The translations under genes were made by a program, and so were the position numbers. Below, piece by piece: positions 42,301 through 49,805 of a stretch of DNA of 64,000 nt. The notes beneath the pieces were generated by a model, which worked only from the letters and a program-made list of their open reading frames with translations, did not search any database and was not told the origin of the DNA. Source of the DNA: Zhihengliuella salsuginis (lineage in GTDB: Bacteria > Actinomycetota > Actinomycetes > Actinomycetales > Micrococcaceae); the NCBI RefSeq assembly GCF_014651715.1, contig NZ_BMXK01000010.1:1-64000 (forward strand). Direction: 5' to 3'. The number at the start of each line of letters is the position of its first letter. The first letter of the stretch is position 1.

Positions 42301-43325
42301 ACCGCAGCGGCGAGATCCGCATGGCCCAGCAGGGCTTCTTCGGGAACAAACTCGAGCTGGCCCTCTCGGATCCGGGCGACTCGATGATCGACCGCAAGGT
42401 CGCCACCGGCGTGAACGCGGACGTGCCCGGCCGCGGTCTCTCGGACGCGAAGCTCATCGGGCACGTCGCGCTGCCGCGCATCGACGGCGAAGCCGACCCG
42501 GAGACCCTCTCCGACGGACTGCGGGCACTGGTCGAGGAGGTCGCGGCCTCCACCAGCGAGACCGCCATGAAGGTGCGCGTGCTCCCCGCCGAGGTCTCCT
42601 CGAACGAGGCGCCGGATCTCGCCACCCCCGGGCACCTGGCCGTCGGCCTGCGCGAGGTCGACCTGGGCGCGCACGTGCTCGACATGACCACCAAGGACCG
42701 GCACCTGCTCATCATGGGCGACGAGGGCTGCGGCAAGTCCAACATGCTGCGCCGCGTCATCCGCACGTTCGTCGACCAGCACACGCCCGAGGAACTCCTC
42801 TTCGCCGTGTACGACCCGCGCAAGGACCTCGACGACGTCGTGCCGGACGACTACCTCGGCGGGTACGCCGGCAGCGCGGCGGTCGGCGAGCAGCTCTCCG
42901 CCGCCCTCGTGAAGGAGCTCGAACTGCGGCTCAACGGCGGCAGCGAGGACGAGAAGCCGGGCACGGCCCGGCTCGTCGTCCTCGCCGACGACTACGACGT
43001 GCTGACGGCCGGCAACAACTCCCCGCTGAGCCGGCTCGCCAACTACCTGCCGATGGCCGCCGAGCTCAACCTCAACGTCGTGCTCACCCGCAAGGTGCGC
43101 GGTGCGAGCCGCGGCATGTACGAGTCGTTCTTCTCGACCCTGCGCGACTCCGGCACCGCGGCCCTGATCATGTCCGGCGACCGTTCCGAGGGCGCGCTCG
43201 TCAACAACGTGCGCGCCCGCGCCCTCCCGCCCGGCCGCGGCCAGCTGGTCCAGACCGGCAAACCGCTGCAGACCGTCCAGACGTACCGGGATCCGGATAC
43301 TCCGGAGGCCGACGCGGGCGTATGA
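39327..43325 (+). CDS. eccC: Type VII secretion ATPase EccC (single chain)
   Basis: 1332 residues. Two N-terminal membrane helices (about 40-85) are followed by a DUF-type stalk and three FtsK/SpoIIIE ATPase domains. Walker A motifs: GATGSGKS (490-497), GGPQSGRST (847-855, Lys replaced by Arg) and GDEGCGKS (1131-1138). VIIIDEFGELL is Walker B of domain 1. In ESX systems ATPase 1 drives transport and the C-terminal domains bind WXG100 substrates. The intact single chain resembles EssC and some actinobacterial EccC rather than split EccCa/Cb. The start overlaps the MinD-like gene by 4 nt. Confidence 0.95.
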   Translation: MSQRIIHRPARTTPPLREFRPFSIDAPPPVEGEAQGMNLMAIVPMLGGAVSMTVMMMFRNSPFAAVGAMMMVLTVVVGIAMMFSQRGKQQKQRRQARDLYLRYLERTRVKLRADEQEALATARVASPDPDALFDVVRDPLRLWERRRSSEDFLDVRLGTGERPCRPVAVADASSPGQLEDAFMAAEAEILRRRYEKSPSMPVAVPLDAVGNVSVVGSREFALAVARNLIVSSTALHSPEDLELGLAVPRSAEDDWSWAQWLPHLADQRQATETGPVRRIGRSLDDLADVMAADMQHRTKIAAEARKSESGALSVLSRLLIVSDGYGTQAEDFPLADRYLAPQGIGMTVVHLVGRRGDEPSEISIRITETDDGFRMEDYRRDAAAPATTLGQLDDLPVATASALSRELAPLRLSADSLEHGGGAEGAESFIGMLGLTPALSREDVERTWRPRSDADFLRVPLGPDDRGRPATLDLKESAQFGMGPHGLCVGATGSGKSEMLRSMVFGLLATHSPDVLAMVLIDFKGGATFAPFEGAPQVTGIITNLSDDLSLVERVYASLNGEILRRQEVLKAAGNIANITDYQVHRNERLARGEHMDPLPHLVIIIDEFGELLTARPDFIDLFLSIGRIGRSIGVHLLLSSQRVEGGKLKGLETYLSYRIGLRTLSESESKTVLDTGDAFHLPPVPGYGYLKVDTTVYTRFKSGYVSGPVEAEQTRDDEPAAPVSADVVPLRFFATDDAAPADGADGGAPKKSAAKRTTGPTVMSTLMDTLRTFPRSVQEIWLPPLPAAVTLDASVGQVRPSEHGLRLEQGGRLRVPIGLLDDPAKQWQGLWEIDFASGGGNLMIVGGPQSGRSTLLRTIVASLALTHRPSEVGVYGVDLLGSSLLPLNGLPHVGGIAIRTNREVVRRTIEELLGMLMHREQLFEHRQIDSLATMRRMHAAGNLPELPSADVFLLIDGYAQINDDFDEISDAVTTLIMRGSGYGIHIVATLNRSGEIRMAQQGFFGNKLELALSDPGDSMIDRKVATGVNADVPGRGLSDAKLIGHVALPRIDGEADPETLSDGLRALVEEVAASTSETAMKVRVLPAEVSSNEAPDLATPGHLAVGLREVDLGAHVLDMTTKDRHLLIMGDEGCGKSNMLRRVIRTFVDQHTPEELLFAVYDPRKDLDDVVPDDYLGGYAGSAAVGEQLSAALVKELELRLNGGSEDEKPGTARLVVLADDYDVLTAGNNSPLSRLANYLPMAAELNLNVVLTRKVRGASRGMYESFFSTLRDSGTAALIMSGDRSEGALVNNVRARALPPGRGQLVQTGKPLQTVQTYRDPDTPEADAGV

Positions 43326-43326
43326 T
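43321..43326 (+). promoter_or_regulatory. -10 element of leaderless rarD promoter inside the eccC stop
   Basis: TATGAT (5 of 6 match to TATAAT) overlaps the eccC TGA. Seven bases later comes GTG at 43334, in frame with RarD. No -35 is evident. Confidence 0.5.
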
Positions 43327-43333
43327 GCCGCGG

Positions 43334-44296
43334 GTGAGAACCTCAGGAAACGCCGGGCGGGCATCAGCCCGCGCCCCGCGCAGCGAACAGAGCGTCGGGC
43401 TGGCCTCCGGCCTCGCCGCCTACGGCCTCTGGGGCGTCCTGCCCCTCTACTTCGCGCTCGTCGCGGCCGCGCACCCGGTCGAGCTGGTCGCGAACCGCGT
43501 GCTCTGGTCGCTGCTGTTCTGCGCGGTCCTGGTCACGATGACGCGGCAGTGGGGGCGCCTGCGCATCGTGGCCGCGGATCGACGCGCCCTCGGCTGGCTG
43601 GCGCTGGCGGCGTGCCTCATCGCCGTCAACTGGCTCACCTTCACGTTCGCCGTCCTCGGCGGCAATGCGCTCGAGGCCTCGCTCGGCTACTTCATCAACC
43701 CGCTGGTCTCGACGGCCCTCGGCGTCGTCCTCCTGGGCGAGCGGCTCAGCCGGATGCAGTGGCTCGCCGTCGTCGTCGCGCTCGCAGCGGTGCTGGTCCT
43801 GGCCGTCGGCCACGGCTCGGTCCCGTGGGTGGCGCTCACGCTGGCCTTCTCGTTCGGCCTCTACGGTTTCGCGAAGAAGAAGGTCGGGCCGGGCACGACG
43901 GCGGTCACGGGCCTGACGCTGGAAACGGCGGTCCTCGTCGTCCCGGCCGCCGCCGTCATGGCCTGGTTCGCGGCCACGGGAACGGCGACGCTCACGTCCC
44001 TCGGTCCGGCGCACTTCTGGCTCATGGCGGCCAGCGGCATCATCACGGCCACGCCGCTGCTGTTCTTCGGCGCGGCGGCGTCGCGGCTTCCCCTGTCGAT
44101 GATCGGGACGCTGCAGTACATCGCCCCCGTCATGCAGTTCGTGATCGCCCTGAGCGTGTTCCACGAGCCGATGCCCCTCGAGCGCTGGATCGGCTTCGGC
44201 CTGGTCTGGGTCGCGATCGTGATCCTCTCGCTCGATCTCGTCCGACGCCGCCCGCGCACCCGGGCAGCCGCGCGTACGGCGGTCGAGCCGGCCTGA
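43334..44296 (+). CDS. rarD: RarD/EamA-family transporter
   Basis: 320 residues, about ten transmembrane helices in two EamA-type repeats. RarD markers include LAAYGLWGVLPLYFALVA, HPVELVANRVLWSLLF, ALEASLGYFINPLVS and LSMIGTLQYIAPVMQF. The substrate is unproven; RarD was linked to chloramphenicol sensitivity. The GTG at 43334 is preferred because TATGAT lies 7 nt upstream; ATGs at 43322 and 43325 in the same frame overlap the eccC stop and are alternatives. It is next to, but probably not part of, the type VII system. Confidence 0.88.
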   Translation: MRTSGNAGRASARAPRSEQSVGLASGLAAYGLWGVLPLYFALVAAAHPVELVANRVLWSLLFCAVLVTMTRQWGRLRIVAADRRALGWLALAACLIAVNWLTFTFAVLGGNALEASLGYFINPLVSTALGVVLLGERLSRMQWLAVVVALAAVLVLAVGHGSVPWVALTLAFSFGLYGFAKKKVGPGTTAVTGLTLETAVLVVPAAAVMAWFAATGTATLTSLGPAHFWLMAASGIITATPLLFFGAAASRLPLSMIGTLQYIAPVMQFVIALSVFHEPMPLERWIGFGLVWVAIVILSLDLVRRRPRTRAAARTAVEPA

Positions 44297-44319
44297 CCCG
44301 GCCGGGAGCACCGGGAGAC

Positions 44320-44377
44320 GACGAAGCCCCGCCGACCCGCGACGAGGTGTCCTCGTGCGGGCCGGCGGGGCTTCGTC
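44320..44377. terminator. Bidirectional terminator between rarD and metS
   Basis: A 15-bp perfect outer stem (44320-44334 with 44363-44377) and a nearly perfect inner stem, in the gap between convergent genes. Confidence 0.85.
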
Positions 44378-44403
44378 TGTCCGCTGCTGCGGCGCGCCGT
44401 GCG

Positions 44404-44541
44404 CTACAGCTCGGGTGCCGGCTCGCCCGGCAGGTCGTCCTCGACCTCGGGGTTCCTCGAGAGGTTGGCGAGGGCCAGGCCCAGCCCGCCCCAGACGGTG
44501 AGCAGGGCGATGATCATCATGACGATCGCTGTTGCGGTCAT
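44404..44541 (-). CDS. metS: Methionine/alanine importer small subunit MetS
   Basis: 45 residues with one transmembrane helix: MTATAIVMMIIALLTVWGGL starts the protein, then an acidic tail NPEVEDDLPGEPAPEL. This is the MetS small-subunit pattern of NSS-family importers (MetPS of Corynebacterium glutamicum), where the subunit is needed for activity. Its ATG overlaps the MetP stop (ATGA), so translation is coupled. It is below the size most gene finders keep and is easily missed. Confidence 0.9.
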   Translation of the reverse strand: MTATAIVMMIIALLTVWGGLGLALANLSRNPEVEDDLPGEPAPEL

Positions 44542-46151
44542 GGCCGGTCCTCCTTCTGTTCAGTGCCCGCGACCGGGACGCTGCCGGTCAGCGTGTCCTC
44601 GTGGGCCTTGATGGCGACGTACTCGGGGTCGTCGTGCAGCAGGGACTTCCTGCTCCACGGCAGCATCGTGATGATCAGTGCCAGGATCACGATTCCGGCG
44701 GCCATGCCCCAGCCGAAGGTGTTCAGCATCCACGCCGGGTAGCCCTCGTAGGGCTCCGACAGGAACGTGTTGAACGCCTGGATGGAGATGTAGCCGAGGA
44801 CGAGGGGCCCGACGACGCCGACGAGCACCATCCACGTCCGGCGCATCTTGACCGACCCGAAGAGGTTCAGGTGGTCGGAGAGGATCGGCAGCTTGCGGAA
44901 CACCCAGGCGACGAGCACCGTGGCGATGAACGCGCCGAAGAGGATGCCGAACTGGTTCACGAACGCATCCGCGATGTCGAGGACGTACAGGCCCGTCGAC
45001 GTGGAGAAGAGCAGGATCGAGATGATGGCCAGGGGAATGGTCACCGCCAGTGCGGCGGTGCGGCGGCCCCAGCCCATCTTGTCCTTCACGGCAGAGATGA
45101 TGACCTCGACGATCGACGTCAACGACGTCAGGCCGGCGAAGACGAGCGACCCGAAGAACAGGACGCCCAGCACGGAGCCGAGCGGCGCCTCGGAGATGAT
45201 TGTCGGGAAGGCGACGAACGCCAGCCCGATGCCGGCCGAGGCCGAGTCCTCCACACTCGATCCCGATGCCACGGCCATGAAGCCCAGCGCCGCGAACACG
45301 CCGATGCCGGCCAGGATCTCGAAGCCCGAGTTGGCGAAGGCCACGACCATGCCCGATCCGGTCAGGTCGGTCTTGCGCTTGAGGTAGGACGAGTAGGTGA
45401 TCATGATGCCGAACGCGATGGACAGCGAGAAGAAGATGTGTCCGTACGCGGCGGCCCAGACGGTCGGGTCGGCCAGAGCCGCCCAGTTCGGGGTGAAGAA
45501 GGCGTTGAGGCCCTCCATGGCGCCCGGCAGGAACAGCGACGAGACGACCAGCAGCACGAACATCACGACGAGCAGCGGCATGAAGATGCCGTTCGCCCGG
45601 GCGATGCCCTTGCGGACGCCGCCGACGAGGATCACGATGGCGACGAGCCAGACGATGATCAGCGGCCACAGGACCTGCGGCACGTAGGTCGTCGAGACGC
45701 CCGGGTCGCCGAGCTCGAGGAAAGTGCCGAAGAAGAACCCCTCGGCGTCGTCGCCCCACGACTGCCGCACGGAGAACCAGGTGTACATGCCCGCCCAGCC
45801 GATGATGACGGCGTAGTAGATGGCGATGATGAAGCACATGAGGACCTGCCACCAGCCGAGGAACTCGGCGGGGCGGCTCATGCGACGGTAGGCGAGGGGC
45901 GCGGAGCCACGGAATTTGTGGCCGATCGCGTAGTCGAGGAACAAGAGTGGGATGCCCGCGGACAGCAGCGCTGCCAGGTACGGGATCAGGAAGGCGCCTC
46001 CGCCGTTCTCGAATGCGACGTAGGGGAAACGCCAGATGTTACCCAGTCCGACCGCCGATCCGATGGCGGAGAGGATAAACAGCTTGCGCGAGGAAAACGT
46101 CTCGCGCGCGGCGGCCTTGGATTGGCCGCGGTGGCTAGGTGCAGTGCTCAT
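44538..46151 (-). CDS. metP: Sodium-dependent methionine/alanine importer MetP (NSS family)
   Basis: 537 residues, about 12 transmembrane helices. The NSS signature is at the first helix: LSAIGSAVGLGNIWRFPYVA, with unwound GNIWRFP binding the substrate and Na+. The second sodium/substrate helix shows SLSIAFGIMITYSSYL, and SLTSIVEVII follows. Together with MetS it imports methionine and alanine by sodium symport. The ATG at 46151 is chosen because TAGCGT lies 8 nt upstream; the in-frame ATG at 46157 is only 2 nt from it. It is divergent from the SUKH-like gene. Confidence 0.92.
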   Translation of the reverse strand: MSTAPSHRGQSKAAARETFSSRKLFILSAIGSAVGLGNIWRFPYVAFENGGGAFLIPYLAALLSAGIPLLFLDYAIGHKFRGSAPLAYRRMSRPAEFLGWWQVLMCFIIAIYYAVIIGWAGMYTWFSVRQSWGDDAEGFFFGTFLELGDPGVSTTYVPQVLWPLIIVWLVAIVILVGGVRKGIARANGIFMPLLVVMFVLLVVSSLFLPGAMEGLNAFFTPNWAALADPTVWAAAYGHIFFSLSIAFGIMITYSSYLKRKTDLTGSGMVVAFANSGFEILAGIGVFAALGFMAVASGSSVEDSASAGIGLAFVAFPTIISEAPLGSVLGVLFFGSLVFAGLTSLTSIVEVIISAVKDKMGWGRRTAALAVTIPLAIISILLFSTSTGLYVLDIADAFVNQFGILFGAFIATVLVAWVFRKLPILSDHLNLFGSVKMRRTWMVLVGVVGPLVLGYISIQAFNTFLSEPYEGYPAWMLNTFGWGMAAGIVILALIITMLPWSRKSLLHDDPEYVAIKAHEDTLTGSVPVAGTEQKEDRP

Positions 46152-46322
46152 AACCATTAACGCTAGACGCGAGTGCAACCGCTCACACAAACATTTCCGT
46201 TTAAGAAGCGTCACATTTCTGCAGCAGTTCTACGATTGACCACTACAATCACCTCTCGACCCCGAGCTCCGCGGCGAAACATTGGACCCGGATCCTCTGT
46301 CCGGCACCCCGGTATTTCCCGA

Positions 46323-46328
46323 TAGGAT
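46323..46328 (+). promoter_or_regulatory. -10 element of leaderless promoter for the SUKH-like gene
   Basis: TAGGAT, then 6 nt, then the ATG at 46335. Confidence 0.55.
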
Positions 46329-46334
46329 TCATGC

Positions 46335-46769
46335 ATGGCTGAGATGTTTCTGGACAAGTTCCGTTCCCTGATCCCCAAGTACCTCGACGATCAGTGGGTG
46401 GACGAGGACGGGCTCTCCTCCTCCGAGCTGGATGCCGCCCTGGCCGAGGCCGGCGTCGAGATCCCGCTGGTGCTGCGCGAGTTCTACCTCTCCCTCGGCG
46501 GTTGCGAGGACCTCATGGAGGCCTACTACTACTTCTGGGATCCCGAGGAGCTCGAGTACGACGACGGCTACCTCCTGTTCATGGAGGACGAGGAGGAGAA
46601 GTACGTCTGGGGCGTGCGCATCGACCAGCTCGACGTCCCCGACCCGATCGTCTACCGCCGCAACAACCGCCGCAACGCCTGGCGCAGCGAGGAGGGGACC
46701 TTCAGCGAGTACGTCCTCGACATGTTCGCGTGGGTCTTCGAGGAGCTCGAGCCCGAGCTCGACGACTGA
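46335..46769 (+). CDS. SUKH/SMI1-KNR4-like acidic protein
   Basis: 144 residues, very acidic. A helical N-terminus is followed by IPLVLREFYLSLGGCEDL, then strands with FMEDEEEKYVWGVRIDQLD and DPIVYRRNN. The pattern (helix ending in a hydrophobic-GG turn, then a W-G strand pair and a D-P-x-V-Y strand) matches SMI1/KNR4 (SUKH) proteins, many of which are immunity proteins to polymorphic or type VII toxins. No toxin gene is adjacent. The assignment is from pattern only. Its stop is 2 nt before the HIT gene's GTG, so the two are probably coupled. Confidence 0.65.
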   Translation: MAEMFLDKFRSLIPKYLDDQWVDEDGLSSSELDAALAEAGVEIPLVLREFYLSLGGCEDLMEAYYYFWDPEELEYDDGYLLFMEDEEEKYVWGVRIDQLDVPDPIVYRRNNRRNAWRSEEGTFSEYVLDMFAWVFEELEPELDD

Positions 46770-46771
46770 CC

Positions 46772-47266
46772 GTGGCGCAGCAGTTCTGGGAGTCGCACGC
46801 GCCCTCCGGGTACGCGTGCCCCTTCTGCGAGCTGCTGTCCGGGGAGATCTCCTCCCCCACCAACCTCTGCGCGCTCACGGACCTCGTCTACCGCGACGAC
46901 GCGGTCGCCGTCATCATGGCGTGCGACGGGTTCGGCCCCTACGGCGGGCACGCCATGGTCATCCCGGCGGACCATCTGGAGTCCCTCTACGACCTGCACG
47001 ACGACGTCGGCGCCGCGATCATGCGCGCGACCCGGGCCACCGCGCTCGCGATGAAACTCGCATGGAACCCGGAGGGCACGTCCACCCGGCAGCACAACGA
47101 GCCCTCGGGCAACCAGCACGTGTGGCACTACCACCAGCACGTCTTCCCCCGGTACGGCGACGACATGCTCTACCGGCAGCTGCGCCACCGCGTGTCGGTC
47201 GAGGAGCGCGCCCGCAAGGGGCGGGAGTTGGCTGCGGCCCTGCGGCAGGTCGGTTTCAGCGGGTAG
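46772..47266 (+). CDS. HIT-family nucleotide hydrolase/transferase
   Basis: 164 residues. The histidine triad reads NQHVWHYHQHVFPRY (H-x-H-x-H-like), and an N-terminal CPFCELL provides a CxxC pair as in many actinobacterial HIT proteins. It probably hydrolyses a nucleoside phosphoramidate or dinucleotide in the cytoplasm. GTG start 2 nt after the SUKH-like stop; no separate ribosome site is visible, suggesting translational coupling. The 3' end overlaps the convergent NTF2-fold gene by 11 nt. Confidence 0.88.
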   Translation: MAQQFWESHAPSGYACPFCELLSGEISSPTNLCALTDLVYRDDAVAVIMACDGFGPYGGHAMVIPADHLESLYDLHDDVGAAIMRATRATALAMKLAWNPEGTSTRQHNEPSGNQHVWHYHQHVFPRYGDDMLYRQLRHRVSVEERARKGRELAAALRQVGFSG

Positions 47267-47657
47267 ATCCGCCACCGAGGAACGTCCGCACCGCGGCCAC
47301 GGGCGCGGTCTTGGCGGCCCCCGCGAAGCGCAGGTGGTGCGAGAACTCGATCGCGCGTTCGTTCCCGGCGGCGTCGGCGGCCACGATCCGGCCCGTGCAG
47401 CTGGCCAGGCGGCCGTGGGTGATGATGTCGTCGAACTCGATCCGCCGGACGAGAGCGTCCGCGCCGAGGAGCGCCGCCAGCGCGTCCGCGGCACCCGCCT
47501 CCGGGGACTGCCCCGCCCCGACCACGCGCCACACGGCGGATTCCGCGAGCATCGCGGACAGCGCCCCGTCGTCGCGCGCGGTCCACGCGCTCACGACGTC
47601 GGCAACGATGGACACGCGCGGCGCGTTTCCGCAGCCGTCGGGCAGCACCGTCTCCAC
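47256..47657 (-). CDS. NTF2/SnoaL-like fold protein
   Basis: 133 residues. Helical start VADVVSAWTARDDGALSAMLAE, then the cone-shaped strands AVWRVVG, IEFDDIITHGRLASCTGRIVA and AIEFSHHLRF, a pattern of limonene-epoxide-hydrolase/SnoaL-type domains. No catalytic set can be assigned; many family members bind small hydrophobic ligands. GGAG lies 7 nt before the GTG at 47657, and the gene follows the polyprenyl synthase stop by 9 nt, so the pair is an operon. Its biochemical link to prenyl or quinone metabolism is unknown. Confidence 0.7.
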   Translation of the reverse strand: METVLPDGCGNAPRVSIVADVVSAWTARDDGALSAMLAESAVWRVVGAGQSPEAGAADALAALLGADALVRRIEFDDIITHGRLASCTGRIVAADAAGNERAIEFSHHLRFAGAAKTAPVAAVRTFLGGGSTR

Positions 47658-47666
47658 GGCCGGCTC

Positions 47667-48761
47667 CTAGATCTCGCGGGTGACGACCGCGTCGGCGAAG
47701 GCGGCCAGGGAGGCCTTGACCGTGCCGTCGGGCAGCGGGGCGAGCGCCTCGACGGCCATGTTGGCCCACTCGTGGGCGACGTCCCAGGCCTTCTGCGTCG
47801 CCGGGTGCCCGGCGACCGCCGCGACGGCCTCCGCGAGGGCCTCGTCGCTCGTCAGGTCGCCGTCGACCAGGGCGAGGGCGCGGTCGGCGGACTCGTCGCC
47901 GGCGGCGGCGGCCTCGCGCAGCAGCAGGACGGGCAGGGTGGGCACGCCCTCGCGCAGATCGGTGCCCGGGGTCTTGCCGGCGTCCTTGCCGCCGGTGAGG
48001 TCGATGACGTCGTCGGCCAGCTGGAAAGCCACGCCGACCCGCTCGCCGTACTCGGCCATGATCTCGACGGCGCCGTCGACGTGCCCGAACATCGCGCCGA
48101 AGCGGCCCGACGCCGAGAGCAGCGACGCGGTCTTGTCGGCGATGACCTGCAGGTAGTGCTCGCGCGGGTCGTCGCCCTCGCGCGGGCCGATGGTCTCGTG
48201 CAGCTGGCCGAGGCACAGGCGCTCGAACGTGCGCGACTGGATCTTCACGGCCTCCGGACCGAGCTCGGAACCGGTGATCGAGGCGCGGGCGAAGATCAGG
48301 TCGCCGGCCAGGATGGCCACCGAGTTGCCCCACACCTCGTGCGCCGTCGGTGCGCCGCGGCGGTACGGCGCCGAGTCCATGACGTCGTCGTGGTAGAGCG
48401 TCGCCAGGTGCGTGAGCTCGCAGACGGCGGCCGCCTTGACGACCTCGGCGTTGACGCCGTCCCCCAGCAACGAGGAGAGGATGACGAGCAGCGGCCGGAT
48501 GCGCTTGCCGCCGGCCTCGACGAGGTGCCGGCTGGTGGCGTCGATCAACGGGTCCGAGTTGGCGACGGCGTCGCGCAGCAGCTTCTCCACGCGGGCCATG
48601 CCCTCGGAGATCGCCGGCCCGAACTCGGGATCCTCCGCGACGGCCCGGAAGCCCGCGGGCAGCTTGATGGTGGCGGCCAGGGCCGCCGTCTCCGGATGCA
48701 GGTCCAACTCCTCCGGCACCGAGTGGCCGGCGGCGGTCCAGTTGCTCTGAGCTTCAGTCAC
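47667..48761 (-). CDS. Trans-polyprenyl diphosphate synthase (quinone side chain)
   Basis: 364 residues, E-type prenyltransferase. The first aspartate-rich motif is LYHDDVMDSAPYRRG (DDVMD) and the second is QLADDVIDLTGG (DDVID). KRIRPLLV near the front binds diphosphate. It builds the octa/nona-prenyl chain that MenA joins to the menaquinone head group. The neighbouring menG and menF support this role. The GTG start has GAGG about 10 nt upstream. The NTF2-fold gene follows after 9 nt. Confidence 0.92.
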   Translation of the reverse strand: MTEAQSNWTAAGHSVPEELDLHPETAALAATIKLPAGFRAVAEDPEFGPAISEGMARVEKLLRDAVANSDPLIDATSRHLVEAGGKRIRPLLVILSSLLGDGVNAEVVKAAAVCELTHLATLYHDDVMDSAPYRRGAPTAHEVWGNSVAILAGDLIFARASITGSELGPEAVKIQSRTFERLCLGQLHETIGPREGDDPREHYLQVIADKTASLLSASGRFGAMFGHVDGAVEIMAEYGERVGVAFQLADDVIDLTGGKDAGKTPGTDLREGVPTLPVLLLREAAAAGDESADRALALVDGDLTSDEALAEAVAAVAGHPATQKAWDVAHEWANMAVEALAPLPDGTVKASLAAFADAVVTREI

Positions 48762-48898
48762 GTGTTTGCTGCCTCGGGATGTGAGTCTGGTGGCTTAGGC
48801 GGCGCACCCCGTCCGGGGCAGCCACAGTGATCCACTCTAGTCGCATGCACGGCTGTCACAACCATCCGCGCACTGGCCGGGCGGGCCGACTCAGGGGG

Positions 48899-49669
48899 TC
48901 AATAGCTGCGCCGGGAGGCACGTCGGCGCAGGAAATCGGAGGCGCGGGCCGCGCGCTCCGGATCCGCCACCGCCGTACCCGGCTTGACGGCCCGGTGCAC
49001 GGCCACGATCCCGCCGGACAGGTTCCGGTACCGGCAGTCTTTCCAGCCGGCCTGCTCGACCCACGACGCCAACCGGTCCTGTGCCGGCCAGTCGCGGATG
49101 GACTCGGCGAGGTAGACGTACGACTCCGGGTTGGAGGAGACCTTCCGCGCGATCGTCGGCAGCGCCTTCATCAGGTACTCCGTGTAGACGGTCCGGAAGG
49201 GCGCGAAGACCGGGTGGGAGAACTCGCAGAGCACCAGCGTGCCGCCCGGCTTGGTCACGCGCGCCATCTCGCGCAGCGCCAGTTGGGGGTCCGAGACGTT
49301 GCGCAGCCCGAAGCTGATCGTCACGGCGTCGAAGGTCTCGTCCGCGAAGGGGAGGTTCGTCGCGTCGCCGGCCACGAAGTCGATGTCCGGGCGCCGGCGC
49401 TTGCCCACCTCCAGCATGCCCAGGGAGAAGTCGCAGGCCACCACGTGGACGCCGGCGTCGGCGTACGGCTCGGACGAGGTGCCCGTGCCGGCGGCGAGGT
49501 CGAGGACGCGCTGCCCCGGCTCGGCACCGACGGCGTCCACGACCACCTTGCGCCAGCGGCGGTCCTGCCCGAGGGACAGGATGTCGTTGACGATGTCGTA
49601 ACGCGGCGCCACGTCGTCGAACATGGCTTGGACTTCATCTGGACGCTTCTGCAGCGTTGCTCGGCTCAC
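48899..49669 (-). CDS. menG: Demethylmenaquinone methyltransferase MenG
   Basis: 256 residues, class I SAM methyltransferase of the UbiE/MenG family. Motifs: [20 protein letters not shown] near the start, [16 protein letters not shown] (SAM glycine loop), [11 protein letters not shown], and [17 protein letters not shown]. The C-terminus holds [13 protein letters not shown]. It methylates demethylmenaquinone, the last step of the pathway. The GTG at 49669 gives the usual N-terminus ([13 protein letters not shown]); an ATG at 49678 is possible. It is divergent from menF across ~140 bp. Confidence 0.94.
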   Translation of the reverse strand: MSRATLQKRPDEVQAMFDDVAPRYDIVNDILSLGQDRRWRKVVVDAVGAEPGQRVLDLAAGTGTSSEPYADAGVHVVACDFSLGMLEVGKRRRPDIDFVAGDATNLPFADETFDAVTISFGLRNVSDPQLALREMARVTKPGGTLVLCEFSHPVFAPFRTVYTEYLMKALPTIARKVSSNPESYVYLAESIRDWPAQDRLASWVEQAGWKDCRYRNLSGGIVAVHRAVKPGTAVADPERAARASDFLRRRASRRSY

Positions 49670-49805
49670 GTCGTACATTGTCGCAAAACTGTGGGCCAGC
49701 GGGAAACGCCCCGTGTTCCCGGGCCCTGCGGGTCCTTCGCCGGACGACGGCGGCACCGGCCGCCGCGCCCGCGTGCCCGCGATCTGGGAGTAGGCTGGGG
49801 GCACC

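Noticed and set aside
39174-43364. 1396-codon minus-strand open frame opposite eccC
   Set aside because: Antisense shadow of a clear EccC protein. Composition is low-complexity Arg/Gly/Val/Asp and no motif is present.
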